Positions 45,769 to 55,244 of a stretch of DNA of 64,000 nucleotides are shown in pieces. Positions within the stretch are counted from its first letter, which is position 1. Every line of letters starts with the position of its first letter. Under the pieces are notes generated by a model. It saw only the letters and a list, made by a program, of their open reading frames with translations, had not been told where the DNA came from and searched no databases. This DNA comes from Lysobacter auxotrophicus (GTDB lineage Bacteria > Pseudomonadota > Gammaproteobacteria > Xanthomonadales > Xanthomonadaceae). The stretch lies in assembly GCF_027924565.1 (NCBI RefSeq), contig NZ_AP027041.1, forward strand, positions 2,170,001 through 2,234,000, given 5' to 3'. The position numbers and the translations under genes were made by a program.

Positions 45769-46902
45769 TCAGCGCACGGCGGCCAGGCGCGGGCGCCCGA
45801 CCTCCACCGGCTTGGCGCGTGTCTTGAGGTCCTTGCCGGTGGCGGCGGCCCACTCGGTGATCACGCGGCGCGTCGCGTTGCCCAGCTCCGTGCCTTCGGC
45901 GATGAGCACCTGCACCGACGAGGTGTTCGCGATCAGCGGCGATTCGAGCGTGCGCAGGAACAGCGACAGCTCCGAGGCCATCGAGAAGAACTCCGCCGAC
46001 TTGCTGTGCGACGGCAGGCCCACGCGCTCGCCGATCAGCTTCAACCGGTTCGCCGACGAGGTCGCGTTCGCCTTGAGGTCCTGCACGACGGGCGTGTTGG
46101 TGGCCAGCGTCGCGTCAATCCAGCCCAGCACCAGCGAGGAGGCGAGTTCCTCGCGCGCCAGCATCTGGTTCTGCCGCCGCGAACGCAGCACGAACTGCAA
46201 TTCTTCGGCGATGCGGTAGATGCGGTCGCTGTCGGCGTTGTTGGCGCCTGCGAAGTTCTTGCGGTTGGCGATCGCCTGCCACAGCTCGAACAGCAGTTCC
46301 TCGAACAGGCGCACGAAGCTGGCGTTGGACGCGGCCGCCTTGATGTACGTCGACGGCCGGTTGTCCTCGGCGCCGAACGCCAGGTCCAGGCCCAGCAGGC
46401 GGTGGTAGGCCGCGCGGCGTGCGGCTTCGGGATCGACCACCGGCGCGCCCGCCGGCAGCCACGAGGTCATCGGGTTGATCGCGCCGAACAGCAGCGCTTC
46501 GGACACGTTGAGCCAGCGCTGCGTCGCCACGGACGGAATGCCCAGCGATTCGCCGGCGCGGTATTCGCGCACCACGCGGCGCAGGATCTGCACGGCGCGC
46601 GTGTTCTCCAGCACGTAGCTGTAGCCCAGGTGGTCCCACGCGGGATTGGCGTTGGTGCCGAGCGAACTGAAGCGCCCCAGCACCCACAGCTGGCGCCGCG
46701 CGGGACCGGCCGGCGCGGGATTGGGCGACCACGGACCGAAGGCGTCCCACACCTGCTCCATGTAGAGCGTCAGGTCCAGCGGATCGGCCGAGAGCACGGC
46801 GGTGGCAGCCGCCTCCAGGTTGCCGGGCGGCACCGCCGGATAATCCGGGCCCGCCGAAAGCAGGCCGATGTCGTGGATGCGCCGGATGAGTTGCTGGATC
46901 AT
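45769..46902 (-). CDS. Hypothetical protein of the BTAD/OmpA cassette
   Basis: 377 residues, soluble and mostly helical; begins MIQQLIRRIHDIGLLSAGPD. No signal peptide, no membrane helix and no catalytic motif that I recognise. Conserved-looking blocks include LDLTLYMEQVWDAFGPWSP, WDHLGYSYVLENTRAVQILRRVVREY and FVRLFEELLFELWQAI. ATG 46902 overlaps the stop of the upstream 134-residue gene (ATGA), so translation is coupled. Its constant partnership with that protein may mean they form a complex (inference). Function unknown. Confidence 0.75.
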   Translation of the reverse strand: MIQQLIRRIHDIGLLSAGPDYPAVPPGNLEAAATAVLSADPLDLTLYMEQVWDAFGPWSPNPAPAGPARRQLWVLGRFSSLGTNANPAWDHLGYSYVLENTRAVQILRRVVREYRAGESLGIPSVATQRWLNVSEALLFGAINPMTSWLPAGAPVVDPEAARRAAYHRLLGLDLAFGAEDNRPSTYIKAAASNASFVRLFEELLFELWQAIANRKNFAGANNADSDRIYRIAEELQFVLRSRRQNQMLAREELASSLVLGWIDATLATNTPVVQDLKANATSSANRLKLIGERVGLPSHSKSAEFFSMASELSLFLRTLESPLIANTSSVQVLIAEGTELGNATRRVITEWAAATGKDLKTRAKPVEVGRPRLAAVR

Positions 46903-47303
46903 GACGCGGTCCTCCCGTAGGGCGTGCTGCCCGGTTCGTGGTCGCAGCGGCCCGGCACGTCGTCGCCGATGTATTTCACCGGCGCGGTGTCGAACGACAG
47001 CGAGGTGAGGCTCCTCCAGTCCGGCGCGCGCCAGCCGGCGATCAGGTATTCGAGCAGTTGCTCCTGCTCGCGGCTGAGCGGCGGGGTTTTCGTGAGCGCC
47101 ACCAGCGGCGCCATCTGCGCGCTGATGTTCTCCAGATGGCGGGACACCGTTTCCAGCCATTCCGACGTGGAACCGAAGCCGACCCCGATGACGTTCTCGG
47201 TCGAGCTGGTCGCGGCGAACTGCAGGAACGCACTTTCGAGCATGCGGAGCCGGTGGTCGTACATCGGGTCTTCCGGCGGCGCGATGGGGGTGTCTTTGGG
47301 CAT
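46899..47303 (-). CDS. Small hypothetical protein of the BTAD/OmpA cassette
   Basis: 134 residues, soluble; begins MPKDTPIAPPEDPMYDHRLRML. A helical middle (LETVSRHLENISAQMAPLVALTKTPPLSREQEQLLEYLIAGW) looks suited to oligomerisation or protein binding. No family recognised, no export signal. GGAAG lies six bases before ATG 47303. It is 16 bases after the metalloprotease-like gene and its stop overlaps the next start (ATGA), so it is part of the same transcript. Confidence 0.72.
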   Translation of the reverse strand: MPKDTPIAPPEDPMYDHRLRMLESAFLQFAATSSTENVIGVGFGSTSEWLETVSRHLENISAQMAPLVALTKTPPLSREQEQLLEYLIAGWRAPDWRSLTSLSFDTAPVKYIGDDVPGRCDHEPGSTPYGRTAS

Positions 47304-47319
47304 GGTCTTCCTTCCTTCG

Positions 47320-48585
47320 TCAGGCGACGCGGACTTCGTGGGTCAGCCAGGCGCGCGCGCGGTCGATCCACGCAGGCGCGGTTTCGGGGTGTTCGGCTTC
47401 GCGCAGGCCGGCCAGCGCGACGATGCGGATGCCGTCGGTATTGCGCCAATGCGCGCTCGTCCACAGCGCGGGGCCCGCGCTGCGCTCCAGTTGCGCGAGC
47501 GCTTCGGGCGAGACGCGCCGCGGATCGAGCACGTCGGTCATCGGCCGGCCCTTCAGCGCCGGCACGGGCGCGGACAGGCACGCCGCGGCGATGCGCGGCA
47601 TCGCGGCCATCGAGCGCGCGAGCAGGGGCTGCACGCTGGCCTCGGCGTTGGAGACCGGGTGATGCGCCTGCATTGCGCGCTGCAGGTGCACCCACGGGCC
47701 GTTCGCGCCGAAGCACAGGCGCGAGAACGCGCAGCCCAGCGCGGTGCGCAGCCAGCCGATGGGATGCGGATCGCCGATCGGCCATTGCAGGATCGTGCGC
47801 GAATCGCCGACGACGTCGTAAAGCGCCGCCACCGACGCGTAACCGGTCAACAGGAACGCGTGCACGTCGGCGGCGATCTCCGACGCCCACGGCGTCCACA
47901 TCGCCTGCAGCTGCGCGTCGTCGGCGAGCGCGCGTGCGAGGGCGTCGCGCATCGCCGGCACCCAGCCGGTGAGGTGCGCCACCTGGTGGCCGGTTTCGTG
48001 GAACAGCGAGGTCGGGCGGTACAGGTTGTGGCGCACGATCTTGATCGCCGCCACCGGCATGATCGCGCCCGGCACCCACAGGCGGATGCCCGCGCGCAGG
48101 ATCGACGCACCCGTGCCCTTGTCCTGGTAGACGAGCGCGCGCGGCACGGGCTTGCCGGCGCGTTGCAGCACCGGCGCCATGCTCGCCACGGCGAGGCGGT
48201 CCAGCGTGGACAACGCGGCGCACAGCGTCGGGTTCGTGCGCGAGTTCACCGCGTCGCCGAGGAAATCCAGCGTGGTGTCGACCTGCACATAGCGCCGGCG
48301 GAACCGCTGCACCGACGATGCCGCCTGCGACAGCAGCGACGGGTCGCGTCGTGCCTTGGCGATCAGCGCGTTGCTCGCCTCGCCCAGCGCGATCAGCTCC
48401 TCGACGATCGCGTGCAACTGCTGGCGCAGCGGCGCGCCGATGTCGCGTTCGACCGACTTCCATGCTGCCAGCGACGCGAACTCCTCCGCATCGCGGAACG
48501 TGCGCGCGGCCGCCAGCCAGTGCGCCACCTGGCGTTGCAGGTCGGCGACGACCAGCGCGTGGTCCAGGGACTGCACGGCGCTCAT
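47320..48585 (-). CDS. HExxH zinc-metalloprotease-like protein of the BTAD/OmpA cassette
   Basis: 421 residues. The motif HETGHQVAHLTGW at 196-208 is a zinc-binding HExxH, and about 36 residues later ASEIAADVHAF supplies a glutamate (Glu236) and an aspartate in the spacing of a gluzincin-type third ligand. The first 150 residues are helical (coiled-coil-like), with no signal peptide. It follows the 802-residue gene with an ATGA overlap (48582-48585) and shares its transcript. A role in processing one of the cassette proteins, or in cell-wall/host protein cleavage, is speculation. It does not match any peptidase family I can name with confidence. Confidence 0.75.
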   Translation of the reverse strand: MSAVQSLDHALVVADLQRQVAHWLAAARTFRDAEEFASLAAWKSVERDIGAPLRQQLHAIVEELIALGEASNALIAKARRDPSLLSQAASSVQRFRRRYVQVDTTLDFLGDAVNSRTNPTLCAALSTLDRLAVASMAPVLQRAGKPVPRALVYQDKGTGASILRAGIRLWVPGAIMPVAAIKIVRHNLYRPTSLFHETGHQVAHLTGWVPAMRDALARALADDAQLQAMWTPWASEIAADVHAFLLTGYASVAALYDVVGDSRTILQWPIGDPHPIGWLRTALGCAFSRLCFGANGPWVHLQRAMQAHHPVSNAEASVQPLLARSMAAMPRIAAACLSAPVPALKGRPMTDVLDPRRVSPEALAQLERSAGPALWTSAHWRNTDGIRIVALAGLREAEHPETAPAWIDRARAWLTHEVRVA

Positions 48586-50990
48586 TTGCGGCCACGCCCC
48601 GGGGTAACGGTGATCGCGACGGTCGGCGTGCCGCGCAGCGCGTTCTCGATGGCCGCCGGCGTCGCCCTCGCCGCGCCCTGCCCGGCCTGTGCGAGCAGGT
48701 CCATGCCCGGCACTGCGCCCAGCCTCACGCGTACCGTGACGCCCGCATCGGGATGCCCCGCGGCGCGCGCGAACGCCTCGCCGTTGGCGCGTGCCCACGT
48801 CGCCAGCGCCGGCAGCACCCACGCATCGATCCGGCGCCGCAGCACCGCGGCGACGGCCGGGGGCATCGACACGCGCGCCTTCGCCGCTTCGTCCTCATGA
48901 TCCTCGCTGTCTTCCTGCACGATGCGCACGTGCCCGGCCGGCGCGCTCGCGGTTCGCTGCTGCATCGCCCGATACGCACGCGTGAGCGCCTGCAGCAGCA
49001 CCGGCCCGCGTCCCTGGCGAATGCCGTCGGCGACGGTCTGCGTGTCCGCTTCGGACAGATAGAAACCTACGGTGATGCGCGCGCGACGCAGGTTCACGAC
49101 GATCCACGCGCGGCTGGGCGCGAGTCGCGACGCCGCGGCGCGCGTGGCTGCGGGCGGCATCGCCAGCGCGCCCGCGGCGTTGACCGGTTCGAGCAGGTAG
49201 AAGCGCTGTCCCACGGCGATGCGATGACGTGAACGCAGGAACGCCGGCGCGGTGGCGACGCCCAGCTTCGGCTCGCGCAGCAGCAGGCCGGCCGCTTCCG
49301 GCGTGAGCGGATGCACGCGCCAGGAAGCCGCTGCGCCGCGCGCGCCGTTGCCGCGATCGGTGCGGATCATGCGCGGGAAGGTCGTGCCGGCCGCCGACTG
49401 GTAGATGTGCATGCGCGCGCGGAACGGGAACGTCGCGCCCGCCGCACGCAGCACGGCGCCGACCGTCGAGCCGCCGAAGGTCGGCAGCGCGTCGGCGATC
49501 TGCGCGGTGATTTCAACCTCCGGCGTGCGGTTGTACTTGCGGTACGTGCGCACGCTGCGCGGCCGCCGCGCGACGAACGTGCCGCCGACCGAAGGCGCCT
49601 GCCGCAACGGCGGGCGCACGAGGTTCTGCGGGAAGTGCGTCGCCACCGCCTCGCCGAACGCATCCGATGCAGCGAGCTGCAGCAGGTCCTCGTTCTCGAA
49701 CACGTAGTCCTCCTGCTCGGCGAGGCGCCGCACCGTGTCCTCGACGACGCTCGCGAGCGCGACCGGCGCGGCCTCGTCCGCGCGCGATTCGCGCGTGCCG
49801 TCCTCGGCTTCCAGCGCGACCAGGCGCATGCCGGTGTCGACGATCGCGTTCGACAGCGGACCCGACAGTTGCGGGCCGACCCAGCGCGAGATGAGCTTGC
49901 CGAGGTAGCCGGCCAGGAAGCGCACCACTTTCGAGCGCCCCACCAGGTTGATGCCCACGCGCAATGCGCCCAGCAGCACGGGCGCGAACTGTTCGACGGC
50001 GGGTGCGAGGTCTTCGTTGTCGTCGGCCGAGCGGATGCGGTCGATCAGCACCCCGCGCGCCTGCGCGAGGTGTTCGAGCGCGCGGCCGTCCTCGCCGGAC
50101 TCGGACTCGTACTCCGGCTCCTCGTACTCGCCGCTGTAACCGCCGGTCGCCTCGCCCGTGATCGCTTCGGCGAGTGCGGCGTCGAAGGATTCGGCCAGCG
50201 ATTCGACGTCGACGAGATTCGTCGGCGAGGACGCTTCGTACGTGCCTTCCGAATCGAACGCTTCGGAAGTGATCTTCGCCGCCAGCGTGCGCGCGGCCGG
50301 TTGCAGCGCGGCGGGAAGCCGGCCGATCGCCATCGACAGCACGCGCTTGAGCAGCGGGTTGATGAGCGCCTTCAGGCGCTGCAGCACGGGGCCCAGCAAC
50401 GTGCCCGCCACCTTGCCCACCGTCTTGGCGGTGTTGGCGACGAACTTCACCACCTTCTTCGCCTTGCGCACGATGGCGCTGACGAACTCCTCGCCGGCCG
50501 GCGTCATTTCCCCGGTCTGCGGGTCCAGGCGATCGAGCGCTTCGGACAATTGCTCCTCACCCATCGATTCGAGGTCCTGCCCCGCGAGCGCCTGCTCCAG
50601 CGACTCCAGGTACTGCCCGGCTTCGAAGCGCACCGGCGAGAGCTGCGCGTCGGCGTAGCGTTCGCGCTCGGCGGCGGACGACGGCGACTCGTCGGTGAAG
50701 CGGTCGGCGACGGTCTGTTCGGTTTCCTCGGTCAGGAACGCGACGGCCTCATCGAACGCCTCGTCGCGCAGTTCGGCGAAGGCCTGCGCGAGCAGGCGAT
50801 CGGATTCGGATTGCGGCATCGCCTCGCCGATGGCTTCGGCGAACGGCGAGGCGCTCTCGTCGCCGGGCGCCATGCGCTCGGCGGGCGGCGATTCCGCTTC
50901 GGGCATCGCCTCGGCCATCGCCTCGGCGAAGGGATTCTGCTCGGACTGCGCGTTCCATTCCCGGTCGAGCGCTTCCTGGATCATCGTCAT
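48582..50990 (-). CDS. Large acidic/cationic hypothetical protein, lead gene of the BTAD/OmpA cassette
   Basis: 802 residues, no signal peptide. The first 165 residues are acidic, with a repeat (NPFAEAMAEAMPEAES and SPFAEAIGEAMPQSES). Residues 168-240 switch to a strongly basic amphipathic helical run (RKAKKVVKFVANTAKTVGKV, LQRLKALINPLLKRVL). Another acidic block (about 243-330) precedes a second basic hydrophobic run at 332-392 (GINLVGRSKVVRFLAGYLGK). The last 340 residues form an unrecognised domain. ATG 50990 has GGAG at a proper distance. The frame continues upstream without a credible start. The helices look membrane-active, but no known toxin family is evident. Confidence 0.78.
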   Translation of the reverse strand: MTMIQEALDREWNAQSEQNPFAEAMAEAMPEAESPPAERMAPGDESASPFAEAIGEAMPQSESDRLLAQAFAELRDEAFDEAVAFLTEETEQTVADRFTDESPSSAAERERYADAQLSPVRFEAGQYLESLEQALAGQDLESMGEEQLSEALDRLDPQTGEMTPAGEEFVSAIVRKAKKVVKFVANTAKTVGKVAGTLLGPVLQRLKALINPLLKRVLSMAIGRLPAALQPAARTLAAKITSEAFDSEGTYEASSPTNLVDVESLAESFDAALAEAITGEATGGYSGEYEEPEYESESGEDGRALEHLAQARGVLIDRIRSADDNEDLAPAVEQFAPVLLGALRVGINLVGRSKVVRFLAGYLGKLISRWVGPQLSGPLSNAIVDTGMRLVALEAEDGTRESRADEAAPVALASVVEDTVRRLAEQEDYVFENEDLLQLAASDAFGEAVATHFPQNLVRPPLRQAPSVGGTFVARRPRSVRTYRKYNRTPEVEITAQIADALPTFGGSTVGAVLRAAGATFPFRARMHIYQSAAGTTFPRMIRTDRGNGARGAAASWRVHPLTPEAAGLLLREPKLGVATAPAFLRSRHRIAVGQRFYLLEPVNAAGALAMPPAATRAAASRLAPSRAWIVVNLRRARITVGFYLSEADTQTVADGIRQGRGPVLLQALTRAYRAMQQRTASAPAGHVRIVQEDSEDHEDEAAKARVSMPPAVAAVLRRRIDAWVLPALATWARANGEAFARAAGHPDAGVTVRVRLGAVPGMDLLAQAGQGAARATPAAIENALRGTPTVAITVTPGRGRK

Positions 50991-51186
50991 GACACGGCTC
51001 CGCGGCGGTGGCTTGCACGCGGGCAGTCCACCACGGCGCCCGTCCAGCGACGTACCTGTGTGCGTTGCTAGGCCGTGCGCGCTGCGTCGTACGCGCATCA
51101 ACGCGGCGTCGGCGTATCGGTCGCGCTGCGTCGCCGTTGCGTCCGCAACGCGTCCACGCGCGAGCTGGGCACTGCGATTGCCGGAT

Positions 51187-51891
51187 TCAGTGAGCGTGCG
51201 TGCGGGCGTGCGCGAGCTCGCCGACGCGCCGCGCGAGCGCGGGATCGGGTTCGACGCCCAGTTCATCGTCCAGCCGCTGCGCGAGCAGCCGGAAACACTG
51301 CACGGCCTGGTAGCGGTTTCGCTGCGCGAGGTGCGCGTCGATCAGCGCTTCGGCGGCCGATTCGCGCAGCGGTTCGGCAGCGAGCGCCGCGGCGCCGGCC
51401 TGCGTCGCCAGATCGTGCTGGCCCAGCGCGGTCAGCGTGCGGCACGCCGCCTCCAGCGCCTGCACGCGCAGGATGCGGAACGCGTCGTAATGCGCGAGCA
51501 CCCATTCCTCGTGCCAGCCGGGCAGCAGGTCGCCCGAGAGCAGCGCGATGTCGTCCAGCGTGAGCGCCTCGCCTGCCAGCGCCTGTGCGGCGACGCGATG
51601 GGCATGTTCCAGATCGCATTGCGCGTCCAGGGCGAGCTCATCGCCGAGTGCACGGATCCAGCCACGCGGCACGTGCCAGAGCGCGCGGCGCAGGTTGGCG
51701 CGACCGGCCTCCTCGCCCGCATTCGGCCACAGGTGCGCCGACGCCAGCGCACGCGCGACGGGCTGCCGCTGCAATGCCAGGTACGCGAGCAGTCGCCGGC
51801 CGGGCAGCGACAATCGCATCATCGGATACACGCCGAGGCGTCCGACGATGGCAATTTTGCGTGTCACGTTGTCGTGGGGGAGATCCGTCAC
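51187..51891 (-). CDS. BTAD-domain (SARP-like) transcriptional regulator
   Basis: 234 residues. The N-terminal third (KIAIVGRLGVYPMMRLSLPGRRLLAYLAL... LWPNAGEEAGRANLRRALWHV) is the OmpR-like winged-helix half of SARP regulators. It is followed by a bacterial transcriptional activation domain of TPR-like helices (LLSGDLLPGWHEEWVLAHYDAFRILRVQALEAAC ... LDDELGVEPDPAL). There is no receiver or ATPase domain. The start is GTG 51891 with GAGGCAGAGG upstream. The gene is on the same strand as the five-gene cassette and ends 197 bases before it, so it is the probable activator. Confidence 0.88.
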   Translation of the reverse strand: MTDLPHDNVTRKIAIVGRLGVYPMMRLSLPGRRLLAYLALQRQPVARALASAHLWPNAGEEAGRANLRRALWHVPRGWIRALGDELALDAQCDLEHAHRVAAQALAGEALTLDDIALLSGDLLPGWHEEWVLAHYDAFRILRVQALEAACRTLTALGQHDLATQAGAAALAAEPLRESAAEALIDAHLAQRNRYQAVQCFRLLAQRLDDELGVEPDPALARRVGELAHARTHAH

Positions 51892-52059
51892 CCTCTGCCT
51901 CGACGGCGCGGCGGAACGGGGCCGCGTGACGCGGACTTTCAGTCCACTTCGATAGGACGCATTCCGTGCGCGCTTTCGGTCAACGACAAGCGTGAATGGC
52001 GAAACGGATGCGCCGCCGCGCGCAGCCGGCGATGCATCCGTCGCGCGGGGTGCGTTCGA

Positions 52060-53343
52060 CTACTTGTCCTTCGACGATGTCGTTGCAGCGTCCGCATCGT
52101 GAATGACGCGCCCGTCGCGCACGGTCATGCGAACGTCGGCGAAGGCTTCGTTGCTCTTGCGCGGATCGCCGCGCAGCAGCACGAGGTCGCCCGCGTAGCC
52201 TTGCGCGATGCGCCCGCGCTGCGCGCCCTGCCCGAAACGCTGCGCCGGCGCCGTGGTCAGGCTCGTCAGGATCTGGCGCCAGTCCATCCCGGCCGCACTC
52301 ATCAACCTGTATTCGAGGTGCGTGTCGTAGACCTCGATGTAGCCGGCGTCGGTGCCGAACAGGATCTGCCCGCCGCCCTGCGCCATCGCCCGCACCTGCT
52401 GCGTCGCGGCGCCAACGAAGCGCTGCAGGACCTCCTCCGGCACGTTCTCGCGGCGCAGTTCGGAATCGAACAGCGTCAGCGTGGGCACCAGCGCCATGTC
52501 GTCGGCCTTCAGCCGCGCGACGAACGCCGGCGACCACTCGCCCGCGTCCGGCGCGGTGTGCGCGAGCACGTCCACGCCGCTGTCGATGGCGACGTCCAGG
52601 CCGGCCTGGTCCGTCGGATGGGCGAAGGCGGGCTTTCCGTGCGCGTGGGCTTCCTCGACGATCGCACGCGCGATGTCGGCGGACATCGGCAACACGCCGC
52701 GCGGCCCGCCGACGATGGCGCCGGTGAACAGCTTCACGCCGTCGGCGCCCGCCTGTATCTGCGACGCGGCGCGCGAACGCCCCTGCTCCGCGCTGGCGAT
52801 CTCGGCGCTGGGCGCCTTGGTCTTCTCCCACAGCTCGCGCACGTAGATCGGCGTGCCGTGTTCGGGATAGAACGGCATGTCGACGGTCAGCAACTGCGGG
52901 CCGACGACATCGCCGCGCTCGATGCGGCCGCGCAGGGCGCGCACGTCGCCGGGCAGCGAGGCGATGTCGAACAGCGTGGTGAAGCCCCACTGCGTGAAGC
53001 GCTCGCGCAGCGCATCGCTCAACACGGCCGCGGGCTGGTCGCCCGGTTGATGGAACGGCGGCGCGATCAGGTGGACGTGGCTGTTCCAGAAGCCGGCCGT
53101 CACGCTCGTTCCGCGTCCGTCGACGACCTGCGTCCCGCGCGGCACGTCGACGCGCTTGCGCGGACCGACGGCGGTGATGCGGCCGTCGCGGATCAGCACC
53201 GTCGCGTCGTCGATGGGCGCGGCGTCCGGCGCGGGAAACACGCGGGCGCCGACGATGGCGAGGTCCTGCGCCATGGCGGGCATCGCGATGGACAGCAGCA
53301 GCGCGCTGGCGACGGCGCACAGGGTTGGAACGGTCTTGCGCAT
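52060..53343 (-). CDS. Secreted amidohydrolase family protein
   Basis: 427 residues with signal peptide [25 protein letters not shown]. The amidohydrolase superfamily metal sites are visible: [10 protein letters not shown] (HxH), [12 protein letters not shown] (the carbamylated-lysine position), [20 protein letters not shown], and [11 protein letters not shown] (catalytic Asp). The imidazolonepropionase-like branch is the best fit. The periplasmic location and the neighbours do not define a substrate. ATG 53343 follows a GGGGAAA site. Divergent from the aldehyde oxidoreductase operon across a 258-base region in which I see no further feature. Confidence 0.88.
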   Translation of the reverse strand: MRKTVPTLCAVASALLLSIAMPAMAQDLAIVGARVFPAPDAAPIDDATVLIRDGRITAVGPRKRVDVPRGTQVVDGRGTSVTAGFWNSHVHLIAPPFHQPGDQPAAVLSDALRERFTQWGFTTLFDIASLPGDVRALRGRIERGDVVGPQLLTVDMPFYPEHGTPIYVRELWEKTKAPSAEIASAEQGRSRAASQIQAGADGVKLFTGAIVGGPRGVLPMSADIARAIVEEAHAHGKPAFAHPTDQAGLDVAIDSGVDVLAHTAPDAGEWSPAFVARLKADDMALVPTLTLFDSELRRENVPEEVLQRFVGAATQQVRAMAQGGGQILFGTDAGYIEVYDTHLEYRLMSAAGMDWRQILTSLTTAPAQRFGQGAQRGRIAQGYAGDLVLLRGDPRKSNEAFADVRMTVRDGRVIHDADAATTSSKDK

Positions 53344-53601
53344 GTGGTTTCCCCGGATGGGCGCCATCTCGCCCGATGCCGTATCGTGCGACAGACGCCG
53401 CGGCCGAGGTAGCGCCGGAAGTCAGGTTCGCCGCCGCGCCGCACCGCTTTGCCGACTCCACGCGTTCGAACGCGACGCCGCGCCGATCACGCAACCCTAC
53501 CGGCCGGCGTGATACCACCCACGGTCAGGCCCGGTTGCAAGCGTCACCGCACCACCGCCCGCAATGCCCATCAGCCAGTCCTCTTCGGGGAAACGCAGCC
53601 A

Positions 53602-54291
53602 ATGGACAAGGATCCTTCGCCCCATGCACGCGCGCCCGCCGACGGCGGCCCGCTCGACACGCGCGTGAGCCGGCGCAACGTGCTCATCGCCGGCACCGTC
53701 TCGGCGGCGGCCGGCGCCCTGCCCGCGGTCGCCACATGGGCGAACGAGGCGACCGCTCCGACCGAGGCCCGACCGGTGGTCATGTCCAAGGTGACGTTCG
53801 AAGTGAACGGCAAGCCGCGTTCGCTCGAAGTCGATACGCGCACCACCCTGCTCGACGCGCTGCGCGAGCACCTGCGCCTCACCGGCACCAAGAAGGGCTG
53901 CGACCACGGCCAGTGCGGCGCGTGCACGGTCATCGTCGATGGGCGGCGCATCAATTCGTGCCTGACATTGGCGGTGATGAACGAAGGCGCGCACATCACC
54001 ACCATCGAAGGCCTCGGCACGCCGCAGCAGCTGCATCCGATGCAGGCCGCGTTCGTGAAGCACGACGGCTACCAGTGCGGCTACTGCACGCCGGGGCAGA
54101 TCTGCTCGGCGGTGGCGATGCTGGACGAGGTGAAGGCCGGCATCCCGAGCCACGTGACGGCCGACCTCACCGCGCGCTCGAAGCTCAGCGCCGAGGAAGT
54201 CCGCGAGCGCATGAGCGGCAACCTCTGCCGTTGCGGCGCGTACTCCAACATCCTGGATGCCATCGACGACGTGGCCGGAGGCCTCGCATGA
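53602..54291 (+). CDS. paoA: Aldehyde oxidoreductase 2Fe-2S subunit, Tat-exported (PaoA type)
   Basis: 229 residues. A twin-arginine signal ([20 protein letters not shown]) means the complex is exported folded to the periplasm. Two [2Fe-2S] clusters are coordinated by [12 protein letters not shown] plus NSCLTL, and by QCGYCTPGQ plus NLCRCGAY, as in xanthine oxidase-family small subunits. The subunit passes electrons from the molybdenum centre to FAD. It is the first gene of a three-gene operon and its stop overlaps the next start (ATGA). Length and Tat signal match E. coli PaoA (YagT). Confidence 0.94.
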   Translation: MDKDPSPHARAPADGGPLDTRVSRRNVLIAGTVSAAAGALPAVATWANEATAPTEARPVVMSKVTFEVNGKPRSLEVDTRTTLLDALREHLRLTGTKKGCDHGQCGACTVIVDGRRINSCLTLAVMNEGAHITTIEGLGTPQQLHPMQAAFVKHDGYQCGYCTPGQICSAVAMLDEVKAGIPSHVTADLTARSKLSAEEVRERMSGNLCRCGAYSNILDAIDDVAGGLA

Positions 54292-55244
54292 AGGCCTTCG
54301 CCTACGAACGCGCGCGCACGCCGGCCGAAGCCGCGGCGGCGGTCGCGCGGCAGCCCGGCGCGAAATTCATCGCCGGCGGCACCAACCTGCTCGACCTGAT
54401 GAAGCTGGACATCGAAACGCCGACGCACCTGGTCGACGTGAACGGCGTCGGGCTCGACGAGATCACCAGGGCCGACGGCGGCGGCCTGCGCATCGGCGCG
54501 CTGGTGCGCAACACCGACCTCGCCGCGGACCGCACGGTGCGTCGCGATTACCCCGTGCTGTCGCGCGCGCTGCTGTCGGGCGCGTCGGGCCAGCTGCGCA
54601 ACCGCGCGACCACCGCCGGCAACCTGCTGCAGCGCACGCGCTGCCCGTACTTCTACGACACCGACCAGGCGTGCAACAAACGCCTGCCGGGCAGCGGGTG
54701 TTCGGCGCTGGGCGGATTCTCGCGGCACAACGCCATTGTCGGCGTGAGCGATGCATGCATCGCCACGCATCCCAGCGACATGGCCGTGGCCATGCGCGTG
54801 CTCGACGCGGTGGTCGAGACCGTCGACCCGCAGGGCCAGACGCGCGCGATCCCCATCGCCGAGCTGCATCGCCTGCCCGGCGACACGCCGCACATCGAGC
54901 ACACCTTGAAGCCCGGCGAGATGATCACCGCCGTGACGCTCCCCAAACCCGCTGGCGGCACGCAGATCTATCGCAAGGTGCGCGATCGCGCGTCGTACGC
55001 GTTCGCGCTGGTCTCCGTTGCGGCGATCATCCAGCGCGATGGCACCGGGCGCGTCGCCATGGGCGGTGTCGCGCACAAGCCGTGGCGCGTCGAGGCCGCG
55101 GACGCCGCGATGCCGCAAGGCGCGCGCGCCGTCGCGTCCGCGCTGCTGGAGGGCGCGCGCACCACGCACGACAACGCGTTCAAGAAGCCGCTGGCCGAAC
55201 GCGCCATCGCCGCCGTGCTGGTCGAGGCCGGGAGGACCGCATGA
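54288..55244 (+). CDS. paoB: Aldehyde oxidoreductase FAD-binding subunit (PaoB type)
   Basis: 318 residues, matching E. coli PaoB (YagS, 318). The FAD-binding site is in [19 protein letters not shown] and the second loop [19 protein letters not shown]. The cysteines [21 protein letters not shown] correspond to the extra [4Fe-4S] cluster known in PaoB. It accepts electrons from the iron-sulphur subunit. The start overlaps the paoA stop and its own stop overlaps the paoC start, so all three are translated together. Confidence 0.94.
   Translation: MKAFAYERARTPAEAAAAVARQPGAKFIAGGTNLLDLMKLDIETPTHLVDVNGVGLDEITRADGGGLRIGALVRNTDLAADRTVRRDYPVLSRALLSGASGQLRNRATTAGNLLQRTRCPYFYDTDQACNKRLPGSGCSALGGFSRHNAIVGVSDACIATHPSDMAVAMRVLDAVVETVDPQGQTRAIPIAELHRLPGDTPHIEHTLKPGEMITAVTLPKPAGGTQIYRKVRDRASYAFALVSVAAIIQRDGTGRVAMGGVAHKPWRVEAADAAMPQGARAVASALLEGARTTHDNAFKKPLAERAIAAVLVEAGRTA

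Noticed and set aside
43287-51891. Possible contractile injection system, type VI secretion locus or prophage
   Set aside because: OmpA-like and unknown proteins are present, but no sheath, tube, baseplate, spike, AAA+ ATPase, terminase, portal or integrase was found in or around the cassette.
54733-54745. Another ATTGTC-like operator inside paoB
   Set aside because: The sequence CATTGTCGGCGTG lacks the second half-site (GATwAT) and lies within coding sequence, so it is probably a chance match.
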